A stretch of 5,368 nt of DNA from the NCBI GenBank assembly GCA_030590185.1, contig JAUUZB010000376.1, positions 1 to 5,368 of the forward strand, read 5' to 3'. Positions 1 to 4,167 of the stretch are shown here, in pieces. A program made the position numbers and the translations under genes. This stretch comes from Deltaproteobacteria bacterium. GTDB taxonomy: Bacteria > Myxococcota > XYA12-FULL-58-9 > JAUUZB01. How positions within the stretch are numbered: the first letter of the stretch is position 1; each line of letters starts with the position of its first letter. The notes beneath the pieces were generated by a model, which ran no database searches, was not told the DNA's origin, and worked only from the letters and a program-made list of their open reading frames with translations.

Positions 1-1404
1 ACGAGCAGACCGGGTGGTCCGCCGCCGATCGCGGCGAAGAAAGCGGCCGTCACGGCGCAGACCTATCAACGGCGCACACAGTTTGACGGCCTGTTCAGCA
101 TAGAGACCGCAACCCAGCCGCCGCCCAAGAGCGTCGAGGAAAAACTATCCCACCTACGAACGCGGCTACGGGCGGTCGAAGGGGTGGTGAGCAAAGCCAA
201 GCAGGCCTGGGCGACACGCGACCAGGAGTTGGACGCCGTCGAGTCACTCCTGCAGATGGAACGCCAACGGGTCCAGAAAACCGAGGCCAACCTCGCTGAG
301 CTCAAGAAATTCATGGGGCAAAAGCAGGAGGAGTTCAAAACCTACGGCGCCGAGATCCAGACCGCCTTTGTCGAACGGGAACAGGTGGAGTCTCAACTCC
401 GCGGTGAGTTGCAGCAGATGACGGAGCAGGTCGAGACCTGGCGGGGGCAGGTGGAGCAGGAGCGACAACAAACCCACGCCGCGTACGCAGAGCTCCAGGG
501 TCTCCTGGCGCAGACGCAAGAAGCGGCGCAGCAAAAGGAGGCGGAGCTCAACCAGGAGATCGAGGGGGCGCGAGGTCAGGCAGACCAGCTCCAGCAGAGC
601 CTCCAAGAGGCGGAGGCCGCCGCAGGGGAGGCAGGCCAGACCAGCGCCGCCGGGCTCGCCGAGCTCCAACAACAGCTCGATCAGGCCGTCGCCACCGCCG
701 AAGAACAACAACAAACGGACGCCGCGACCTCGGCCGAGCTCCAGCAAGCACACGAACAGGCCATCGCCGCCGCCGAAAAACAACAGCAGACGGACGCCGC
801 AACCTCGGCCGAGATCCAGCAAGCACACGAACAGGCCATCGCCGCCGCCGAAGAACAACGACAGGAAGACGCCACCACAGCCGAAGAGCTGCGCCAACAG
901 CTCGAGAAGGATCTCGCGACCAAGGACGAGGTGATCGGACGCTTGAAAGAGAAGATCGTCAGCCAACGCGATACGCTCGAGGAATCCGAGCAGGTGGTGG
1001 CGCAGCTCGAGAAGGAGGCAACGGCGGCCCCCAGCGCGGCCGAGGCAAAGGACGCAGCGGGGGCCGCGAAGGAAGCGGCCCGCAGCAAGGCCAGGATCAC
1101 CAAGCTCGTCGCCGCGCTCAAGAAGACGCGCGCCGAGCTAGAGGGCACGACCGAGGCCCTAGCGGCGAAGGAGGAGGCGTTGGCCACAGCCGCGGCATCG
1201 GCGAGCTCCGGGCCAGCGCCGGACATCGCCCTCGCCCTCAAGGCCCTCGGCACGGCCGAAGTTTTTCTCGACAGCATCGACGCCGAGAGCGAGGCAGCCG
1301 CCGGGGAGGTCGGTGGTCGCATCGCCGACGCCGCCCACCGGGTACGCCGCGTCCTGGCGATCTGTCACAAGCTATTGGATCGAGAGAATGCGGAGGCGGG
1401 TTGA
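1..1404 (+). CDS. Large coiled-coil protein, C-terminal part (5' end outside window)
   Basis: The frame is open from base 1 to the TGA at 1402-1404, giving 467 visible residues. A GTG at 184 is an internal Val codon and not a convincing start, because the same frame continues upstream without a stop. Visible residues 1-43 are a Pro/Ala/Lys-rich, linker-like stretch. From about residue 44 to 390 the sequence is almost continuously helical, rich in Gln, Glu, Ala and Lys, with leucines at heptad-like spacing: a long coiled coil. Residues 183-307 form a 25-residue repeat, annotated separately. The last ~65 residues are a separate Ala-rich helical segment with the only visible Cys (AICHKLLD). No membrane segment is seen. 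Such rods serve as scaffolds, cytoskeletal elements or polar-localisation proteins. In myxobacteria some carry an N-terminal receiver domain, but nothing here shows that. The function is unknown. Automatic pipelines may mislabel it as an SMC-like ATPase; no ATPase motif is visible. It converges on the tRNA with a 23-bp gap. Confidence 0.88.
   Translation, partial: TSRPGGPPPIAAKKAAVTAQTYQRRTQFDGLFSIETATQPPPKSVEEKLSHLRTRLRAVEGVVSKAKQAWATRDQELDAVESLLQMERQRVQKTEANLAELKKFMGQKQEEFKTYGAEIQTAFVEREQVESQLRGELQQMTEQVETWRGQVEQERQQTHAAYAELQGLLAQTQEAAQQKEAELNQEIEGARGQADQLQQSLQEAEAAAGEAGQTSAAGLAELQQQLDQAVATAEEQQQTDAATSAELQQAHEQAIAAAEKQQQTDAATSAEIQQAHEQAIAAAEEQRQEDATTAEELRQQLEKDLATKDEVIGRLKEKIVSQRDTLEESEQVVAQLEKEATAAPSAAEAKDAAGAAKEAARSKARITKLVAALKKTRAELEGTTEALAAKEEALATAAASASSGPAPDIALALKALGTAEVFLDSIDAESEAAAGEVGGRIADAAHRVRRVLAICHKLLDRENAEAG
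547..921 (+). repeat. 25-residue (75-bp) tandem repeat inside the coiled-coil gene
   Basis: Five in-frame 75-bp units can be aligned at 547-621, 622-696, 697-771, 772-846 and 847-921. The protein pattern is roughly AEEQQQTDAATSAELQQAHE followed by QAIAA. Units three and four differ at only 5 of 75 bases (GAA/AAA, CAA/CAG twice, GCG/GCA, CTC/ATC), so they look like a recent duplication. The outer units keep the phase of the Leu-Gln-Gln, Gln-Ala and Thr/Ala-Ala positions but are diverged. Twenty-five residues fits 7+7+11, so the unit keeps a coiled-coil hydrophobic stripe while adding length. Confidence 0.85.
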
Positions 1405-1427
1405 ACCGGGAACCAGGACTAAGGAAA

Positions 1428-1503
1428 TGGTGGAGCTGAACGGGATCGAACCGTCGGCCCCCTGAATGCCATTCAGGTGCTCTCCCAGCTGAGCTACAGC
1501 CCC
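1428..1503 (-). tRNA. tRNA-Ala (anticodon GGC)
   Basis: The minus strand folds into a complete 76-nt cloverleaf. The acceptor stem is GGGGCTG paired with CAGCTCC, the discriminator is A, and CCA is encoded. The third pair is G3-U70, the classic alanine identity element. The D arm is GCTC/GAGC. The anticodon stem is CCTGA/TCAGG around the loop ATGGCAT, giving anticodon GGC at plus-strand 1468-1470. The T loop TTCGATC has its five-pair stem with one G-U. It reads the Ala codons GCC and GCU; GCC is very frequent in the genes here. It lies 82 bp downstream of the Lys-rich gene on the same strand, so co-transcription is possible. No strong promoter of its own and no U-tract terminator is evident. 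Confidence 0.98.
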
Positions 1504-1515
1504 ACGTTCTGGGTT

Positions 1516-1536
1516 TCCGCGGAACGGGCCCGCGGA
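1516..1536. other. GC-rich inverted repeat between tRNA and Lys-rich gene
   Basis: TCCGCGG (1516-1522) and CCGCGGA (1530-1536) are perfect 7-bp inverted arms around a 7-nt loop. It sits 12 bp upstream of the tRNA 5' end. No T-run follows on either strand, so it is not a standard intrinsic terminator. It could be a processing hairpin between the upstream mRNA and the tRNA, or chance in GC-rich DNA. Confidence 0.35.
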
Positions 1537-1585
1537 GCGAGGGTTTCTATCACGTCGCCGAGCGGAGCGCTACCGTCGGAGGCCC

Positions 1586-2014
1586 TCAGGACCTCTTTTT
1601 GCGCGGCGCCGCTTTTTTCGCCGTCTTGCGGGTCGTCTTCTTTTTGGCCGTCTTCTTCTTGGTGATCTTCTTCTTCGCCGTCTTCTTGGTGCCCTTGGCC
1701 TTGCGCCGCGTCTTCTTCTTGGTCTTCTTCTTTTTCTTGGCGGTCTTGGTCATGTTGTCGATCACGTCGTTGAGACGATCGACGGTGCGCTTGACCATGC
1801 TCGGGACCGGCATGCGGCCGTCGTTGGCGAGCCTGTGGGTCTGCTCTCCGAGCTTCTTCAAGAGATTATCGCGCTCCCCGCGCAGCCGGAGCATCTCCTC
1901 ATCGATCCGGTCACGGGAACGTCCAAAGGCGTCCTTGACCTCCTCGAGCTGGTCGATGGCCTGGTTCCAGAGCTCGTTGAGCTGGTTGCGAACGTCGTCA
2001 GCAGCTTTTGCCAT
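1586..2014 (-). CDS. Small helical protein with Lys-rich histone-H1-like tail
   Basis: This 142-residue protein has two parts. Residues 1-60 are charged, amphipathic helix (MAKAADDVRNQLNELWNQAI onward) with coiled-coil character. A short segment with LANDGRMPVP follows, then another helix to about residue 89 (VKRTVDRLNDVIDNM). Residues 90-142 are a disordered basic tail: 32 of 53 residues are Lys or Arg, in KKT and AKKK runs with Ala and Thr spacers. Such tails resemble eukaryotic histone H1 and bacterial H1-like or AlgP-type proteins, and bind DNA or other polyanions. A helical domain plus an H1-like tail is also the plan of PhaF phasins, which tether polyhydroxyalkanoate granules to the nucleoid; no PHA gene is visible here. 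The ATG start is supported by GGAG (plus-strand 2022-2025) 7 nt upstream. I infer a nucleoid-associated or granule/nucleoid tethering role. The tail is low-complexity, so simple similarity searches will mislead. Confidence 0.85.
   Translation of the reverse strand: MAKAADDVRNQLNELWNQAIDQLEEVKDAFGRSRDRIDEEMLRLRGERDNLLKKLGEQTHRLANDGRMPVPSMVKRTVDRLNDVIDNMTKTAKKKKKTKKKTRRKAKGTKKTAKKKITKKKTAKKKTTRKTAKKAAPRKKRS
1589..1747 (-). repeat. Low-complexity AAG/ACC-type tract encoding the basic tail
   Basis: The tail-coding stretch is built of repeated AAG (Lys) codons separated by ACG, ACC and GCC. The minus strand is strongly purine-rich and the plus strand shows runs of CTTCTTCTT. Imperfect units such as KKTAKKK recur. 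The tract is prone to replication slippage, so tail length probably varies between strains. Confidence 0.7.
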
Positions 2015-2034
2015 GTTGGTTCTCCACCCTCACC

Positions 2035-2050
2035 CCGGGGTCGACCCCGG
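2035..2050. promoter_or_regulatory. 16-bp perfect palindrome upstream of the Lys-rich gene
   Basis: CCGGGGTCGACCCCGG reads identically on both strands. It lies 20 bp upstream of the ATG at 2014, immediately beyond the Shine-Dalgarno sequence. With the candidate promoter at 2073-2101 it would lie in the 5' untranslated leader, either as an operator or as an RNA hairpin next to the ribosome binding site. The palindrome itself is certain; its function is inferred. Confidence 0.5.
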
Positions 2051-2066
2051 TTTCCAGAAACACGAG

Positions 2067-2096
2067 ACACCGCGACTACCAGCAATGCCGCGGTGT
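2067..2096. promoter_or_regulatory. Inverted repeat overlapping the candidate promoter
   Basis: ACACCGCG (2067-2074) and CGCGGTGT (2089-2096) are perfect 8-bp inverted arms separated by 14 bp. One arm ends at the -35 box and the other covers part of the -10 box of the minus-strand promoter candidate, a typical place for a repressor operator. As RNA from the upstream minus-strand gene it would form a hairpin followed only by a weakly U-rich stretch, so a terminator role is less likely. Confidence 0.4.
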
Positions 2097-2101
2097 GTCA
2101 A
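2073..2101 (-). promoter_or_regulatory. Candidate sigma70-type promoter of the Lys-rich gene
   Basis: On the minus strand a perfect TTGACA (plus 2096-2101) is followed after 17 nt by TAGTCG (plus 2073-2078), preceded by TGG as in an extended -10. The -10 hexamer matches the consensus poorly. A start near 2066 would give a leader of about 50 nt to the ATG at 2014, containing the 16-bp palindrome and the ribosome binding site. Confidence 0.4.
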
Positions 2102-2155
2102 GATGAGTTCTTTTAACGGGTTGGAGATGACCCGACCGGGCCAGACCGGCGAGGT

Positions 2156-2812
2156 CTACTTTGGATTGGGGCGCTTGGGCCCGGGTTGCTTGGCCCGCAT
2201 CGACTCGCGGGCCGCGGCCTGGGCGGCGTCAAAGGCCTTGCGCACCTGTGCAAGCATCGGTTTGACGACCGCCTTGTTCTCGGCGGTGGCCAGGGACTGG
2301 AGCTGGGCGCGGATCTGCTCCTTGTTGGCCCGGGCGAATTGGATCTGCTTGCGAATGGTATCCTTTTGCTCCTGGGGGATGTTGGGATCGGTGAGGATGG
2401 CCCGGATCTCCGGTTTCTCCTCACTCGGGAGCTGCTTGTCAAAGGCGTCGGGGCTCAGGATGAGATAGGTCGCCAGCAGGGCCGAGACCTGCATGGCGAA
2501 CTCCTCCATGGAGAAGCCGTGCTTGGCAAAAATGGCCCGCAGGGCGTCCATCTCCTCTGCGGTCAGACGGGGCGCGCCGGCTGGGCCAGCGCCGCCGGTC
2601 AAGCCGGACATGAATTGGGACTGGTGCTTGGAAGCGGTCCTGGTGACCTCCGGGAGAGCCGCGATCAGTCGGGTCACCGAATCCTTGGTCAGCTTGATCT
2701 GAAATGGGGGCATCCCGGAATCAAAACCGGAGCGCCGTGGCCCCTGAGCCCAGACCAGGCCAGGCAGCAGAAAGCACGCGAGGAACGGTAGCCATCGAGC
2801 TGAGCGCAACAT
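2156..2812 (-). CDS. Secreted helical protein of unknown function
   Basis: The 218-residue protein starts at the ATG at 2812. The frame stays open up to an ATG at 2926, but the shorter form begins with a clean Sec signal peptide: basic MLRSAR, hydrophobic WLPFLACFLLPGLV, then VWA before Gln23. Cys13 lies inside the hydrophobic core, so it is not a lipobox. The mature part is mostly helical: LTKDSVTRLIAALPEV (41-56), a Gly/Ala/Pro loop (70-81), LTAEEMDALRAIFAKHGFSM (83-102), a helix to about 120, then DPNIPQEQKDTIRKQIQFAR (142-161), a VVKPML motif (182-187) and a basic Pro/Lys tail (KQPGPKRPNPK). The order of a 'V.R.IAALPEV' helix, a 'KHGFSMEEF' helix, 'DPNI..EQK' and 'KAVVKPML' resembles small exported uncharacterised proteins that I remember from proteobacteria. 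That is unverified, and I assign no family or activity. It is expected in the periplasm and is divergent from the exported protein at 2974. Confidence 0.8.
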   Translation of the reverse strand: MLRSARWLPFLACFLLPGLVWAQGPRRSGFDSGMPPFQIKLTKDSVTRLIAALPEVTRTASKHQSQFMSGLTGGAGPAGAPRLTAEEMDALRAIFAKHGFSMEEFAMQVSALLATYLILSPDAFDKQLPSEEKPEIRAILTDPNIPQEQKDTIRKQIQFARANKEQIRAQLQSLATAENKAVVKPMLAQVRKAFDAAQAAARESMRAKQPGPKRPNPK

Positions 2813-2817
2813 CCGAA

Positions 2818-2821
2818 CTCC
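2818..2821 (-). promoter_or_regulatory. Ribosome binding site that decides the start at 2812
   Basis: GGAG on the minus strand lies 5 nt before the ATG at 2812. This supports the short form with the N-terminal signal peptide over the in-frame ATG at 2926. Confidence 0.7.
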
Positions 2822-2837
2822 AACTAGCTGAAAGATC

Positions 2838-2867
2838 CTTGTAACTTCTACGGGCCCGTGGTGTAAA
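2838..2867 (-). promoter_or_regulatory. Candidate overlapping divergent promoters around a palindrome
   Basis: On the minus strand TTTACA (plus 2862-2867), an 18-nt spacer and TACAAG (plus 2838-2843) would start transcription near 2831, giving a short leader to the ATG at 2812. On the plus strand TTGTAA (2839-2844), a 17-nt spacer and TGTAAA (2862-2867) could serve the gene at 2974. Both share the 10-bp palindrome ACGGGCCCGT (2850-2859) in their spacers. The boxes are 4/6 to 5/6 matches, so this is a candidate only. Confidence 0.35.
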
Positions 2868-2973
2868 GCGTCGAGGTTGAATCGGATTTTCCGCAGCCTA
2901 CCTCTGTCCCGGCCGGGCTCTTGCATGGCCTCGACTCCGCCGGCGCGGAACCCTTGGGGGGGTTGACGTCTCC

Positions 2974-4011
2974 ATGACCCGGCTGATTCTGTCCCTGGTG
3001 CTCCTCTCCACGGTGGCCCTACCCGCCCGCGCCGCCAAGGTGATCGAGTGCGTCAACCCCGACACCGACGACAAATTCAAGATGTCGATGCGGGATATCA
3101 AGCGCTCGGCAAAAATCCTCACCAAGGAGCTCGGCCGCGAACAGGCCCACGCCCTCGACCTCCCGGAGGAGGCCCAGAACGACATCCGCAGCCTGGGTCC
3201 AGCCTTGGCCGCCCAGGACTGGTGCAAGGCGGCCAACATCGCTCGACGCGTCGAGGACGCCATCTACAACACCCGTGTCCACCCGGAGTTCGTCAACCAG
3301 AAGTTCCGCCGGGTCGAGCTCTGGGTGCGGGGAGGCGACTGGCACCCGGCCGTGCAGATGGCGGCGGAGCGAAAAATTGCCATCGCCGCCGCGAAGATCT
3401 CCGAAGGGGATCACGTCGCCGCCAACAAGCAGCTCAACAAAACCATCCAGACCCTCTTCGACACCAAGGGACTGTGGGAGCTGCCAGAGCGCCTACCCGA
3501 CATCTCCGCAGAGGCCGCGGGCAGCGCCCAGGCCCAAATCGATGAAGATGAGGTGGCCGGCGGCTGCCCCAAGTTGGCTAAGAAGGGGCGCGGCAAGGCG
3601 GACGACCTCAAGGACGCCAAGCGCCGCATCGAGCGCGCCATGAACGAGCGTATGATCCGCACCCTGGATATCAAAGGAGGTGCGGCGCTGGCCGGCGACA
3701 TCGAGAGCTATGAGAAGCTACGCGCCATCTGGCCGGCGATCCGCGTCGCCTGCGCGCTGCTCCACCGGGTCAAGACCCTCGAGGTCGGCCTGGGGGTCAC
3801 CATGGCGCGCTACCACCGGATCAACAAACTGCGCCGGGCCACCGAGCTCTCCGAGGAGGACAACAAGCGTTTCCGCGAGCTGGTGCGCGCCACCAGCGAT
3901 GCTATCGCCGCCACCGAATACGACGCGGCCCACGCCGCCCTCGAGGAGCTGCTGGTACTCCTCGGCGAGCCGGAGACGGCGGCCGATACATTGAAAAGAA
4001 TCAGCGACTAG
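2974..4011 (+). CDS. Exported helical-repeat protein of unknown function
   Basis: The 345-residue protein opens with a Sec signal peptide: MTR, hydrophobic LILSLVLLSTVALP, then ARA before Ala21. Most of the mature protein is predicted helix. Three segments share a short pattern of small residues, an acidic/aromatic turn and an alanine-rich helix: ALAAQDWCKAANIARRVEDA (77-96), ISEGDHVAANKQLNKTIQTL (142-161) and AIAATEYDAAHAALEELLVL near the C terminus. This looks like TPR-like helical hairpins, although no canonical TPR consensus is present. There are four cysteines (26, 84, 198, 260), an even number that could form disulfides in the periplasm. A Trp/His-rich stretch VELWVRGGDWHPAVQ lies at 114-128. 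The start has a weak ribosome binding site, a run of seven G about 11 nt upstream, but the signal peptide supports it. The function is unknown; a periplasmic structural or protein-binding role is an inference. It is divergent from the exported protein at 2156-2812. Confidence 0.85.
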   Translation: MTRLILSLVLLSTVALPARAAKVIECVNPDTDDKFKMSMRDIKRSAKILTKELGREQAHALDLPEEAQNDIRSLGPALAAQDWCKAANIARRVEDAIYNTRVHPEFVNQKFRRVELWVRGGDWHPAVQMAAERKIAIAAAKISEGDHVAANKQLNKTIQTLFDTKGLWELPERLPDISAEAAGSAQAQIDEDEVAGGCPKLAKKGRGKADDLKDAKRRIERAMNERMIRTLDIKGGAALAGDIESYEKLRAIWPAIRVACALLHRVKTLEVGLGVTMARYHRINKLRRATELSEEDNKRFRELVRATSDAIAATEYDAAHAALEELLVLLGEPETAADTLKRISD

Positions 4012-4045
4012 GCGCGGCCAAGCCGGCCAGGCGTGGCTCCCGTGG

Positions 4046-4135
4046 TGATCGATTCCCTAGCCATTTCGATCAATTAGGACCACTCGCGCAAACCTCGTGA
4101 AAACGCGCGCTTCTCCCCTTGCCCCTGATCGATCG
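4046..4135. repeat. Three TGATCGA-type motifs in the gap before the sensor gene
   Basis: The 156-bp gap 4012-4167 holds TGATCGA at 4046-4052, its inverted copy TCGATCA at 4066-4072 (13 bp between arms), and TGATCGATCG at 4126-4135. The first two form a perfect 7-bp inverted repeat. They could be binding sites for a regulator of the downstream gene, or a weak hairpin after the upstream gene. No T-run follows the hairpin, and I see no convincing -35/-10 pair in the gap. Confidence 0.35.
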
Positions 4136-4167
4136 CTGGTGCATTGTGGCCAGAGGCTTTTTTGAGC

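Noticed and set aside
184..186. GTG as the start of the coiled-coil gene
   Set aside because: The frame is open upstream to base 1 with similar composition and no stop, so this GTG is most simply an internal Val codon.
681..1322. Minus-strand frame of 213 codons opposite the coiled-coil gene
   Set aside because: It is a Ser/Ala-rich shadow of the repetitive coding strand with no recognisable fold or start signal.
1428..1503. tRNA as an integration site for a mobile element
   Set aside because: No integrase, no repeated tRNA 3' end and no foreign-looking block is seen in the window.
1579..1600. Terminator-like hairpin followed by TTTTT on the plus strand
   Set aside because: The stem GAGGCCC/GGACCTC has a C-A mismatch on that strand, and the T-run is the antisense of Lys codons in the Lys-rich gene. 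It is too weak to annotate.
1599..2468. Plus-strand frame of 289 codons, with Phe/Val-rich start resembling membrane helices
   Set aside because: The hydrophobic start is only the antisense of the Lys (AAG) tail. The frame runs across two well-supported minus-strand genes and the intergenic region.
2765..2785. Possible lipobox at Cys13 (FLAC) of the exported protein
   Set aside because: The Cys lies in the middle of the hydrophobic core with too little preceding it, and Phe at -3 is atypical. A VWA/Q signal peptidase I site fits better.
2186..2791. Plus-strand frame of 201 codons opposite the exported protein gene
   Set aside because: The minus-strand frame has a signal peptide and ribosome binding site; this one is Gly/Leu-rich without features.
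2813..2926. 38-residue N-terminal extension of the exported protein starting at ATG 2926
   Set aside because: It would bury the signal peptide, lacks a good ribosome binding site, and covers the promoter candidates. The ATG at 2812 has GGAG at 5 nt.
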